Source of the DNA: Coprinopsis marcescibilis
Lineage: Eukaryota; Basidiomycota; Agaricomycetes; Agaricales; Psathyrellaceae
Direction: 5' to 3'
Assembly (NCBI GenBank): GCA_004369085.1
Contig: ML210462.1
Coordinates: 1,627 to 23,139 of the forward strand
DNA: 21,513 bases
Part shown: piece by piece, positions 1-10,533 of the stretch
How the letters are laid out: each line of letters starts with the position of its first letter
How positions within the stretch are numbered: the stretch's first letter is position 1
The notes under the pieces: model-generated
The model's input: only the letters and a program-made list of their open reading frames with translations
Told to the model about the DNA's origin: nothing
Databases searched by the model: none
Translations under genes and position numbers: made by a program

Positions 1-739
1 ACACTGTCATTACGATAAGGAGCACCAGGTAGGTAATATGACCTGCTGTATCACCGCCTTTGAGCTTCCTTTGATGGAAAGGTGACTAAGTTGGACATGC
101 CCCCACGCCCACTTGTGACGTATCTCTGATATGCCATAGGCAACACTTGACAGAACAATGATTTTTACAGACAATAGCGCTTCCATAACAATAACAATGG
201 TTGACGTGACAAATACTAACCCGAGTATACCCAAGTTGGAATCTGAAGAGCTTATAAAAGCGAAACGGTTCCCCGGTGATTCTACCCAGAAACACACCGT
301 TATTCCAACTTCGCCCAGCCTTCACAGCGATTTTTTACATCCACCACCCTAACCCTAAGTCTGCCTTAAGAACCCCTTCCCAAACATCAGCAAGTCAAAT
401 TTGATGGCAGAAAACGCATATGTATTTCATATCAACATATTTCAGAACAAAGATTGACTATAGTATCTACTGCAAAGAAGGGAAACATAGGCTTGGGCCC
501 CACAAACGGAACACTGAGCTTCCAGATGGTGTAGGCAGTCGTGGCAGCTTGCGTAGAAGTGTCCTCCAAGGCAACAGGACTTGTTCGGCGGTAGGCCGAA
601 GGCGGAATCCTGGTTTGCGTAGAACAGTGTATAAGGCCGCGAGAGGCAAAAGTTCTAAGAGGACATGAGGGAACCAGCTCGATGCGATCGTGGACTGCAT
701 TTTGGTGTTGTCAAGTCGCATAGGCAGGTGGTCGATTCA
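1..739. other. Left flank, no supported gene
   Basis: I see no gene here that I can support. On the minus strand, about 297 down to 10, there is an open stretch with a hydrophobic, membrane-helix-like run (around LGLVFVTSTIVIVMEALL). It opens only with GTG, has no clear splice context, and could be a decayed exon of a membrane protein or chance. The short CCCTAACCCTAAG at about 346-358 is under two telomere-like units and is not an array. From about 740 the satellite-related sequence begins. Confidence 0.3.
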
Positions 740-1126
740 GATGCGGTGAACGTAAAGCTTGATATTGCGCACCTTCATCCACTTGACATGGGTGGATTCG
801 TAATTGAGATGAATTAGATTCCATCCAGGGCAGCTACCCAATCGAAGAGTATGGTCAATGAGGTCGAGAAAGTGCCTGATCTGAACTTGTAATCAAACCT
901 TGCAGCTTGGTAAGGGAGTCTAAGAAAGCTAAAAGCGTCGTCGGTGAACCGGTGTCAACCCACGGACTGTTGTTAAGTGCGCGGGGTTGGAGGTTCAGTT
1001 GGCAACTCTCCTGTATCTGCACTGTCGTCGACATAGCAGATACATAGAGAACACGCCGGAGGGACAATTGTAGGTTGGGACGCTAACCTTCGTAATCCTA
1101 AAGATTGGCACCAGGGCGCCCGATCC

Positions 1127-3600
1127 GATCCTGGGGCATATTTCGGTGGGTTAGGACCTTCCCAGAGCCTCAGGAAAGCTCCACTGGGGTGTTTGATGCG
1201 ACCCTGGACTGGATTTTGATGAGTGACACTGGCGATGCAAAGACAGGCTTTTTGGAGGGCGATATATGCGATCCTCGCGCGTATTTCCGTGGATCAGCAG
1301 CTTCGCACTGGCGCAGCAAGCTCCCATGGCGTTCCCGATGCGATGTTGGCCCGTACTCCGCGTGAAGGAACACGATCCAGGAGTGTGTCGTGGGTGGCAA
1401 ACATACAGCTTGATGCTGGTGGGGCTCACCCAGAACCGAGCTGGCTATCTGGTTTGGTCGAGGGCAAGGATACGTCGTGAACAGTCGATTGAGGGGCGTG
1501 TGGGACGTGCGAACGTAGAGCTTGATGTTGTTGCGCTTCGCAGACTTCGCCTGGGTCGAGCAACTCTTCCGTTGCCAATGCTCCCTCAACTTCAAGCCAT
1601 TAGATCAGTCTCGTCGTGATAGCACAGATATAGAGAACACACCTTACTGCCAGGAGGGACGTTCTACGTTGGGAGATAACGTGTAGCAACCGTGAAGGTT
1701 GAAACAAGGGAGTTCGATGCGATCCTGGCGCGTATTTCGGTGGGTGGGCAGGTTTGCAGAGGCTGAGGAAAGCTCCACTGGCGTGTTTGGTGCGATCCTG
1801 GACTGTATTTGGTTGAGTGGGACGCTGGCGATGCAATAGCAAGGCACCTAGACGACTATGCATGCGATCCTGGCGCGTATTTCGGTGGGTGAGCAGCTTC
1901 GCACGGCCTCAGGAAAACTCCACTGGCATGTTCGATTCGATCCTGGACTGGATTTCGCTGGGTGGGACACTGGCAATGGAATAGCAAGGCCCTTAGACGG
2001 TGATCCATACGATCCTGGGGCGTGTTTCGGTGAATGGCACGCTTGTGCTGCAATGACAAGACCTCCTGGAGGGCGAAACATGCGATCCTGGAGCGTATTT
2101 CGGTGATGTGATAACCCTCGCGTACACAAACTCGATCCGGGATCGGGCCAGACGTGCCAAGGTAGAGTTTGATGTTGTTGCGCTTCGCCGATTGCGGCTG
2201 GGGTGAGCAAGCCTTCCGTTGGCAATTCAACTTTAACTTCAAGCCATTATATCAGTATCGTCGTGATAGCACAGAAATAGAGTACATACCTCAGCGCCAA
2301 GAGGGACGTTCTACGTTGTGAGACAAAGCGTAGCAACCGTGAAGTTTGAAACACGGGAGTTTGATGCGACCCTAACGCCAATGTCGAGCTTCGCAGTGCA
2401 GCAGGAGCAGTGTAAGGGCTTGTTGGATGAGATCCTGGACTGGATTGCGGTGGGTGGGACATGTTTACGATCCTGGCGCGTATTTCGCTGGTGTCACAGC
2501 CCTCATTCACACAGACTCGATCCAGGAGCGTGAAGATTGACACAAGGGAGCTGCTGGGGTAGGTATTGCGGTAGGTGGGCAGCTTCGCAGAGCCTCAGGA
2601 AAGCTCCACTGGAGTGGTCGGTGCGATCCAAGGCTGCATTTCGTGTGTCGGATGCTTGTGCTGCAATGACAAGGCCTCCTGGAGGGTGATACATGCGATC
2701 CTGGCGCGTACTTCGGTGGGTGGGCAGCTTCGCAGTGCCCCGGAATGCACGAAAGGGGTGTTCGATGCGATCCTGGACTGAATTTAGATTGGGTGGGACA
2801 CTGGCGATGAAATAGCAAGGCCCCTAGACGGCTATGCATGCGATCCTGCAGCGTATTTCCGGGGGTCAGCAACTTCGCACTGTCGTAGGAATGCTTCAAT
2901 GGCGTGCTCGATGCGATCCTGGACTGGATTTCGGTGGGTGGATGCTGGTGCTGCAATAGGCAGGCCACACGACCGCGATGTATGCGATCCTGGCGTGTTT
3001 CGGTGATGTGACAACCCTCGCGTACACAAACTCGATCCAGGATCGGGCCAGACGTGCCAGGCGTAAAAGCTTGATGTTGTTGCGCTTCGCCAGCTGCGGC
3101 TGGGTTGAGCAAGGCTTCCGTTGGCAATTCACCTGTAACTTAACGTCGTTATATCAGCGTCGTCGTGATAGCATAAACATAGAAAACATACCCTCAGTCC
3201 CAAGAGGGACGTTCTAGGTGGGGAGACAAAGCGTAGCAACCCTGAAGATTGCCACAAGGGAGCCCCTGGTACGTATTTCGGTCAATGGGCAGTTTCGCAG
3301 AACCTCGGGAATGCTCCACTGGCGTGCTCGATGCGATCCTGGACTGGATTTCGGTGGGAGTATCGCTTTTGTTGCAATAGCCAGGCCCCATGACCACGAT
3401 GAATGCGAACCTGGCGCGTACTCCGCTAGTGTGACAGTGCTTCGTTACGGACAGTCGTCCAGGATTGCGCCAGACGTGCCAGACTTAAAGCCAGGACATG
3501 CTGGATGCGATCCCGGTGCGCATTTTGGTGGTACTGGCGCAGGAATGCTCCCATGGCGTGCTCGATGCGATGTTGGCGCGTACTCCGGAACACGATCCAG
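1127..3600 (+). repeat. 72-bp minisatellite monomers, types A and B
   Basis: The motif GCGATCCTGG recurs at a spacing of about 70-74 bp. Examples, by the G of GATC, are 1721, 1794, 1865, 1939, 2011, 2084 and 2625, 2697, 2769, 2842, 2915, 2986. Two monomer types mostly alternate. Type A continues CGCGTATTTCGGTGGGTGGG and then runs into GCAGCTTCGCA. Type B continues ACTGGATTTCGGTGGGTGGG and then runs into ACACTGGCGATG. An A-B dimer is therefore about 145 bp. Shortened intervals, such as 2431 to 2469, mark internal deletions. Confidence 0.85.
1372..1462 (+). repeat. 91-bp dispersed duplicate, copy 1
   Basis: This 91-bp segment starts with ACGATCCAGGAG and ends with TTGGTCGAG. It matches 3592-3682 with five differences by my count, far closer than most monomers are to each other. 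The match continues to the left, interrupted by a small indel. A recent local duplication or gene conversion is likely. Confidence 0.85.
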
Positions 3601-3682
3601 GAGCGTGTCGTGGGTGGCAAACATACAGCTTGATGCCGTTGGGGCTCACCCAGAACCGAGCTGGCTATCGGATTTGGTCGAG
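3592..3682 (+). repeat. 91-bp dispersed duplicate, copy 2
   Basis: Second copy of the 1372-1462 segment in the same orientation, with the same neighbouring GATGCGATGTTGG monomer just upstream. Confidence 0.85.
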
Positions 3683-3960
3683 TGTTAGGGGCCCTCGTAG
3701 ACAGTCGATCCAAGAGCGTGTGAGATGTGCCAACGTAGAGGTTTAGATTGCTGCGCTTCGTCCAACCTCAAGCTGGGTAGATCCTTAAGCGTGTCGTAGT
3801 CGTATCGAATTTCGTTCGAGGAAAAGGAGCAATCGCTGGAGGCTTCGATATTGTGGTCGAGAAACTGACTGATCTCAGGCTGGAAGCCAAACCCTTCAGC
3901 CCGTTAAGGCGTTCTGGTAGGAAGAAAATGGTCGTTGAAGAAGGGTTGTGCAAAACGCTT

Positions 3961-4914
3961 GACTGAGGTGGTCATTGGCCGTGATATGGGGGATCCTGGA
4001 CTGTAAGTGAGGGGCTGCAGTTGTGAAACGGCCAATCTACCAGCCCGTCGCGTGTAGAAGTGGAAAGTGTTATAGGCCGGGTAAAATCACAGGGCCGGGG
4101 GATGAAGAGGGCACCGATTGACCGAAGTGGGGATATGGGTGGATCGTCGAGAATGCGAAACGGCGATGAACCAGTCATCACCGCACTAGACAGGGTCAGG
4201 ACTCAGAATGAGTTTGTGTTTAGAAGCAAAGCAAATGGGACGTACTGTCAAAGCGAGGAACGGAGAGGCGACCCTTTCATACAAGTGTCGATTTCGAGCG
4301 CGAGTTGCTCAGTGCCCAACGTGTACGCCGTGTATTTCCTGGGGAGGCGAAGCAGCCATGGGTATGCCGTATCCTAGCTAGCCATAACACTGAGAACCTG
4401 CACGTATGATCTCCAGAACTTCGTTGACGACACGCCGTGCGACCGCAGTAACAGGATCCTGGAGATGACGACTCCACGAAACTATGGTTAAACCACGAGC
4501 TTCGGGTAGCTATGCCTAGCAGGATCCTGGAGGTGATGTCTACCCGAAACTATGGTTAAACCACGAGCTTCAGATAGCTTTCGGCAGGGAGGGCGTAATG
4601 GTGGTGGCGGAGCGGAGGAAGAGGGATCAGTAAACCGGGCACTGACGCCATCAAAAATTCGCATTGGGGCCGGCTACAAATATGACACAAAAGCAAAATG
4701 TATTCAAAACTAAGTACTGAGTTACAAGATGGAGATTACACATGCCAATATGATATATATAACAATTCAGCCACCAGTAAAGACAGGACCAGCCGCAGTA
4801 GGCTCAAAATCTATATACATCAGTCACGAACGAAATGGGAAGCAGACATGGAAGGAAGACGAGGGTGGGGAGATCCGAGCCATGATGCGAAAGAACGGGA
4901 AAATCCTAAGGGCC
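3961..4914. other. Non-coding spacer with satellite relics
   Basis: No gene is supported. A GGATCCTGGACTG relic near 4001 and two AGGATCCTGGAG relics in the 68-bp duplication resemble the core of the 72-bp monomer, so the satellite seems to fade out across this spacer. The last part before 4915 is the 3' flank of the minus-strand gene that ends at 4915. Open frames such as 4060-4377 (+) have no coding-like features or splice context. Confidence 0.5.
4452..4587 (+). repeat. 68-bp tandem duplication
   Basis: Two adjacent copies starting with CAGGATCCTGGAG at 4452 and 4520. Both contain GAAACTATGGTTAAACCACG and then GAGCTTC before diverging at the end. The exact period between the start motifs is 68 bp. 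Confidence 0.85.
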
Positions 4915-5748
4915 TTACGCAGAGGTCTGAGGCTCCAAAGCAGTGGCGACAGCCCTAAGGGTTTCAGCGATGAGGCGGAGCTTCTCGCGTTCGAGCTTCT
5001 CCTGATTCTCCAACCGTTCAAGGATCTCGCCGACTGTCTGCAGAGCTTCGTCCGCCTCATGAGCAGCGTCGCAGGCCTTTGCACAGCGCTTGGCCAGCTC
5101 TGCGAGTAAATCCTTCAACCACATATGAGTTCCTTCCTCGACAGCCATGGTAGCAAATACCGCGACTGCTCTCCACTGGTCTTGTGTAAATATCTCTTCG
5201 TCGGCGGCAATGTGAACGTCGGAGGAGGGTGGTAAAGCATTGGCCTCTACATCGTCGTCGTTGTCATCACAGGCATAGTCGTCGTCGCTGTCGCTGTCCA
5301 AGTCGATGACGTCCTGAGATTCCAAAGAACGTTGATTACGGCTGTACTTGAGTGGTTCGATTTCACGCCTCTTGTTGCGGGTTGGGTCATTCCACTTAGC
5401 AGGACCTGGATCACAGATGTTGGTCATGAATATGAGTACAGGTGAGAAATAGACATACGCTTCTGCCCTACATGTTCAGTCCGATTGGCGTCCTTACTGC
5501 CGGTGGTGGAGTGAGGGGGGGCAACTGAGGCAGTGGTGAGCGATCTGAGATGTACATAGTAACCCTAAACGTACCTTTCTGTATCTTTGGTTGACTGTTT
5601 GGCTTGCTGACAGCAGAAGCCTTGTCGTTGGTGGATGTCTTCTTGCCGCCAAGAGCAGAGACGCTGGTGACCGCTAAGAGGAATTAACAATAAAGCAAGA
5701 GCGGAGAGTGGTAAGCCTACCGAAAGGGTTCTGTTTGGCACTGCTCAT
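4915..5748 (-). CDS. Small acidic coiled-coil-like protein, paralogue 1
   Basis: Unknown function. Four exons in minus-strand order: 5748-5721, 5673-5575, 5524-5459, 5405-4915. Every donor and acceptor is GT/AG, all three introns are phase 1, and the model yields 227 aa ending at TAA. The start ATG (MSSAKQNPF) has a TATA box 58 nt upstream. The N-terminal third (1-95) is basic and Ser/Thr/Pro-rich, with a possible nuclear signal RNKRRE near 74-79. Residues 97-116 are strongly acidic, starting VIDLDSDSDDD, which resembles a SUMO-interacting motif. Residues 139-222 are helical and charged, probably coiled coil, with FTQDQW and WLKDLL. It is a paralogue of the next gene on this strand: same exon plan, and 24 identities in a gapless 89-residue C-terminal alignment by hand. 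A nuclear protein-interaction role is inference. Confidence 0.8.
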
Positions 5749-5805
5749 GATTCGAATGTAAGTGTCGACGGGGATACGTTGGGGATATTCTGAAAGAACG
5801 CAAAG

Positions 5806-5813
5806 CTTTTATA
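5806..5813 (-). promoter_or_regulatory. TATA box of the 4915-5748 gene
   Basis: TATAAAAG on the minus strand, ending 58 nt before the ATG at 5748. That spacing fits a short 5' leader, and a similar distance is seen for the candidate TATA box of the gene starting at 13578. Confidence 0.5.
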
Positions 5814-6290
5814 GGTTAGCGGGGTTACAGTAATCGGAGATGGAGGATGAATATGACGAACTTAGAGCAGGGCCTAATCTCTGCATGAAGGGTTGGGTGA
5901 TGATGATGAACTAATTAAACGGTTCAGCTGGAATGTTAGAAGGAAGAATGGAGCATTTTAGGGATGCTGGATCGCTCGCACCTGATGATAGAAATATTGG
6001 AATCTTACATTCCTCAAAGATCTCAACCGCAGTCATGAAAGAGTCCTGCATTCGAGACCAGACAGAGGCGGTGATACAGCCGCAAGATAGTCATAACCTC
6101 GACAGATGGTGGTGGTATGATGGAGACGAAGGGCCGATCCGAAATGTCAAGTTTGGGAATAAACCAGAGCGCATAGAAGACGGAACATTGTATAATGACG
6201 GTGACAACAGGGGTAACGTTCATAATATTGAGCCACACAATAGGATTATACAATAATGAACGACGAGTAAAGACGAGGGACAGGTTGGAA
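5814..6290. other. Spacer between the two small paralogues
   Basis: No gene is supported. It is AT-richer than the flanking exons and holds the 3' flank of the upstream paralogue and the promoter of the downstream one. An open frame at 5933-6256 (+) has a low-complexity composition and no sign of coding beyond its length. Confidence 0.45.
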
Positions 6291-7131
6291 TCAAGAGCGT
6301 TGCTCATCGATGGCAGCGATGATGCTCTTGAGGTTGTCAGCCATCGCCCTAAGCTTGTCAAGCCCCAAATCATCGTTATTTTCAGACCGTTCGACGAGGC
6401 TTGCGACAGCTGAGTGAACCTTCCTGGCGGTACCCGCAACAGCCGACGCGTCGGTGCATTTCTGAGCCATACTGTCGAGGACGATCTTCAGCCACTGTTG
6501 AGTGACAGCAGCGATAGTTATGGGATGTTTCTCCGTCATGGTCTTCCAGTCCTCAGGGGTGAAAAGACGACCGTCTGTCGGGGTTGCATTATCGGGGGGT
6601 GTTGCGAGGAGCTCTTGAAGGGATATCTTGCGGCCGTCGTCGTCCGAGTCGCTGGGATGACAATGCGTCAACCGCTTGTTGCGAATAAAGTGGCAGTACT
6701 CGGAGTTCGGGTTTTTGAGAAAGTAAAGTTGCACGTCGATTGATTCATCAGGGACGGGGGACTGGTTGTCTGGTCCACGCCCTACCCCGTGAGCAACTAT
6801 GCAAATGTGAGCGCCGAAAGCAGCGGGGGCAGCGTAAACATCAGACACTCACGTTGCTTGGGCTGGACTGGCAGCTCGTTCGAAGGTCTGGGAGCGACAT
6901 CTAGAGGGCCTAATGAGACTGCGACAGTGAATTTGAAAACGCATTTTACCTTGGCCATTGCCTTCGCCCTGCACTGGAGTCAGAGATGCGGTGAAGGACT
7001 TGCTCGTCGTGCCCCCTTTTTTGATTGCAGGTAACGGGTTTTTCGGATGCGCTGAAGGCAAAGCGTTAGAGATACAAAGATAATATGAAGCGAAGCTAAA
7101 TCATACCTCGCATTGGGGTGGAGTAACTCAT
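6291..7131 (-). CDS. Small acidic coiled-coil-like protein, paralogue 2
   Basis: Unknown function. Four exons in minus-strand order: 7131-7107, 7051-6950, 6909-6853, 6796-6291. The product is 229 aa ending at TGA. The third exon could instead start at 6900 using a second in-frame AG, giving 226 aa. Intron 1 has a clean CTAAC branch site and TTCAG acceptor. All three introns are phase 1, as in the 4915-5748 gene, and exons 1+2 total 127 nt in both genes, which strongly supports both models. The N-terminus is Lys/Ser/Thr/Pro-rich. A shorter acidic patch, SDSDDD, lies near residue 110-115, and a helical C-terminal domain (about 137-226) carries LFTPEDW and QWLKIVLD. It lacks the VIDL element of its paralogue. 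The pair appears to be an old tandem duplication, since identity is low while structure is kept. Confidence 0.78.
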
Positions 7132-7201
7132 ATGTGATAGGAAAAAGATTGAAGGTTTGGGGTAATGGGTGTGGGTCAGGGATGAACAGGTGAACCTAAC
7201 C

Positions 7202-7212
7202 ATTATATTTAT
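7202..7212 (-). promoter_or_regulatory. Possible TATA element of the 6291-7131 gene
   Basis: ATAAATATAAT on the minus strand about 70 nt before the ATG at 7131. It is the only strong TATA-like run near that start. The rest of 7132-7462 holds nothing else I can name. Confidence 0.35.
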
Positions 7213-7462
7213 GCACGCAGGACTTGTTCCAGAGATCGCGATCCAGAGAAAAACCATATACGGAACAGAAACAATGTGATTGGAAGGGGCGACATACAAT
7301 TGCAATGACGTGTATAGACAGCGTAGGGCGTGCGACGGAAGTGACCAAGATGAATGAAAACGAATGGCGGATCGCAAGATAACAATCAGGGGCTAATATT
7401 TCACCAAGTCAGTTCGGCTTGCCTCAGATCTGGCTTGAATGCCGATTACTTACCGGAGAACG

Positions 7463-10380
7463 TCACAAGAGTTTCCTTTTCGCATATTCGTCGGCCCACT
7501 CCTCATACCTGAGCCAAGCAGTTCGAGGACCTCGGTACATGCGCAATTCAGATCGCCACGCCTTCGATACCTTGGGCTTAGCTCGACCGTTTCTAATCTG
7601 TGCTAGATGATTGTTGAACCATCGTTCACAATCATCAGTCCATTGGCCGATGTTAAACCCTGCAGCGCTGAAAGCATACTCCGACGGCCAAATCTGAACA
7701 TTGACGCACTCCGGCTTGTCAGGCTCCCTTCCTCGTAAAGCATAGGATCCCAAAATAATGTCCTTTTCGTCGTCCCTGAGAACATCGTCGACGAGGGTAT
7801 GAGTGGAGGTACGACCGACGACCTGACCTAGGATTCGTGCTTGAGTACTTGGAGCTGACGTCGCGGCACGTAGCTCGAACTTGTGCTTGGACAGTCTCCA
7901 GATAATGCCACCAGCTTTGAGCGCGAGATGACCACGTGGGCTGTCCAAAAACGCATCCCTGATCCTCTCGTAGTCTTCGTACTGCTCGGGGGTGACGCAA
8001 CTTCCTTCCATTACCGCGCCAATTCCCTCTCGAGCAATGTCTTCGGGCTGCGGCTTCACCGAAAGGCTCTCAAATCGTGCTGTCCAAAATCTGACCCCAC
8101 GGGCTGCAAGATTACGCGCAGAGGCCATGATACCACCCTGAGAGCGTAGTACGTCGAGAAGCGTCCCGGGAGTGACGACCAAAACCCACCACTGTTGCTC
8201 CAACGATTGTGTAGGGACCCCGACGATGTACCGAGCTGTGACAAGGTCTCCTCGTGCGTACTGGATCCGTTGAATTTGGTACAAAGCTGGCAAAGTCAGG
8301 CAGCCTGTACCGTCCGAGATATCCCAACGAGGATTCAGATCGCCGGTATTGAGGTCTTTGTTGCTCAATTCACGAGCAATAGCGACAATAGATTCCTTTT
8401 GTGACGAAGAGAGAGTCTCGGGTAGATTCTTGGTGCCGAGAAATTGACCAGCCCTATCGAGGGGAAGGGAAGCCTCGTTGGAACCACCTGCACTGATGTC
8501 TGGAAGCTCTGGTCGGTATCCGAACCGATACAGCATGATGTCTTGCCAGCCCCAGAGTGCGCAGGTGATGCGCGAGGAAGAGCTGAGTGTTGCACGAGGA
8601 GCGGGCAAGGCCGACGACGATGTCGACGACCGAGGACCGGGCATGGACGGCGGCCTAGGGCTGTCTTCCAAGTCGTCACCATAGTCTGATTCGTCGTCAA
8701 CGTAAGGGTCGACTTGGTATGGTAGGGATGAGCCACGGGCGATGGGTGTGTGCGCATGCTCCGGCGACTCTGGAGTGTCAGGTATGGCCGGCTGTGGTAC
8801 CTCGGAAGAGGGAGTGGGGGTGTGGGGCAATGGGAGATCGTCGAAGGCGTCGGGTGCTATAACGTCTATGTCGTTGCCCGCCAAACTGATGTCCACAACA
8901 CCGGCATCGGGGTTCAGGTGCCAGCATAAGTCAAATTGACGTCGGGTCGGCGAATAGAAGCGTTGCGTGTGGTCGTGCGCCGTCCATAGATACTTTTTGT
9001 TTGCTGTATGTATCTCTTCACGGAACCACCGATCATTCTCCTTGTACCACAAAAACATGGGCATCTTCTTTAGATGGTCCTCCCACACGGTTCGAGAGGA
9101 TTCTGCGTTGGCAACTTGCTTATAGGTCTCCGAGATGTATGGCGCATTCATCCACAAACGTATGTCCCGTCGGCGTTCGGCAAAGAAATAATCGGGGTGA
9201 CAGCCTGGGCGGTAGTCGTTGTCGGGGCGGGCGAAGGAAGTCAGACGAGGGATGAGTACGCAAACACCCTTGTTGGTCCTGGTCTCATCGTGGAAGGGAT
9301 TGCTGATTTCTGGAGGGAGAAGGATTGAATGTGATAGGAACTTGGCAAATGCGAGCTCTTCGACGACGTGGCTAGGTGTCCAGATCCTCGCGGCGTTCAG
9401 AATATCTGGGCTGCCTGGAATATCATGGGTTTGGATTTGGTCTGCCGGGTGTTCTCCACAATATAACCATATCGGAACCCCAACTTCTGCGATGACGTGA
9501 ATGTAAGGCAACCACGCATGGGGGTTGAAAAGATTGAACATCAAGCCCGCCCGAATTCCCAGTCTGAAATCGGCGATGCACGAATCGTGTATCATTTTGG
9601 GCAAGGCGAGCCGGGCTACTTGATTGCGAGATTGGACAAGTGCCACCATCGGCTCCAATGGACTGTGGTAGCTTGGGAAGTGCCAGAACGACATAAGGAA
9701 AGTGATGTAGGCGGCAAACTGGGAGAACGCATTGCGAGCGTAGCGTGCTGAATTATAGGCGTCCACCGGATCAGGATAGCGATTGTCGTATCGGTATCGA
9801 GACGGTCCCGGAGGTCTTCTAAACGATGGTAGATGTTTTAGTTCACCCTCCAGCTCCGAGGATACGGCGTCCATGTCTGCTTCGAGGGCCTTCCAGCTGT
9901 CGACGATGCTAAAGTCCAGATGATAGAGGTTGTCTAGTTGATATATGGCGTTTTGTAAAGCGGTGTTAGGCAGCTGCACGGGTTTCAGGTATGACCCTTC
10001 GTTGAGACCGCTGCAAGGGTAGTAGCCCATCCAAGGGCAATCGTCTCTGCACCACTGAGGATCTGAGAAACGAAGGCCTCCATCGTTTGGGAGAACCTGG
10101 GTGTTGACGAGGACCCAGTAACCTCTCCGTTGAGCTTCGGCGACGTAAACACATTTCTTGAACAAGCATTGGACCCGAGCAATAATGTCCTGGGAGTGGT
10201 GGTCCTCTGCAGACACTTGAGCAAGGAGTGAGAGTGGTGGAGATACAACGGTTACGTACTGAGACGGGGGAGTTCAGGCCTTTTCGTCCCAAACATGGGA
10301 TACCTTGGTTTGAAAGCGTATCGCCAGAGCCTGTCCGGATCGTTGGCCTCGGAATTTGCAGACTGTACATTTGTAGACAT
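7463..10380 (-). CDS. Large uncharacterised 954-aa protein
   Basis: Not recognised. Two exons: 10380-10260 and 10206-7463, separated by a 53-nt phase-1 intron (donor GTACGT, acceptor CTGCAG). The long frame opens with GTG only because that codon lies in the intron; the real ATG is at 10380 and the joined frame gives 954 aa ending at TGA. The N-terminal part (about 1-488) is rich in aromatic residues, has a Cys/Trp cluster WCRDDCPW near 93-100 and the hydrophobic segment HVIAEVGVPIWLYCG near 277-291. A Pro/Ser/Asp-rich disordered linker spans about 489-586. The C-terminal domain (about 587-954) includes GRTSTHTLVDDVLRDD and ends in a basic, Trp-rich stretch. There is no signal peptide. I have an unverified impression that this resembles multi-copy Agaricomycete orphan families. 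It lies downstream of the 890-aa gene on the same strand. Confidence 0.85.
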
Positions 10381-10455
10381 TGTAGAATCGTGAGGGGTCA
10401 GTGCGGAGGAGGGTGGGGGCGATGATTGGCAGAGTGTTGCACTGTCCCGAGACAA

Positions 10456-10476
10456 ATTCACGGAGCAACCGTAGAA
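10456..10476. promoter_or_regulatory. CGG-N5-CCG element, copy 1
   Basis: ATTCACGG then AGCAA then CCGTAGAA. Facing CGG/CCG triplets with a 5-nt gap resemble binding sites of fungal Zn2Cys6 regulators. It lies about 76-96 bp upstream of the 954-aa start. Confidence 0.4.
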
Positions 10477-10533
10477 CTTGCAATGAGAAACAGCTTGACT
10501 CTGTGAGAATAGTATGTTACACCACAGACACAG

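Larger units (their letters stand above)
740..3960. repeat. Nested higher-order satellite block
   Basis: Higher-order repeat marked by an anchor of the form GACGTGCCAACGTAGAG followed by TTGTTGCGCTTCG. The anchor starts at about 740, 1504, 2151, 3051 and 3724, giving units of about 764, 647, 900 and 673 bp. Each complete unit continues with a shared segment containing TCGTCGTGATAGCA and AGAGGGACGTTCTA (near 1610-1660, 2260-2310, 3160-3215), followed by a variable number of 72-bp monomers. Positions 2101-2160 and 3001-3060 are nearly identical. The two edges (about 866-950 and 3857-3945) also resemble each other, so the outermost partial copies share sequence beyond the anchor. The many open frames here are not consistent between copies, and the monomer is not a multiple of three, so I read the block as non-coding. 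Confidence 0.85.

Noticed and set aside
346..358. CCCTAACCCTAAG as a telomere
   Set aside because: Fewer than two units, and single CCCTAA words recur elsewhere in the window by chance (near 5560, 14637, 20456).
1170..3127. Long minus-strand frames in the left array, up to 206 aa
   Set aside because: They use different frames in different copies, have no conserved product, and follow from stop-poor GC-rich monomers.
4580..4914. Terminal inverted repeats matching 20479-20830
   Set aside because: I compared these flanks by eye and found no extended inverted match; only the satellite core is shared across the block.
5933..6256. 107-aa plus-strand frame between the small paralogues
   Set aside because: No motif, no splice context, and an overlapping minus-strand frame of similar quality; probably chance.
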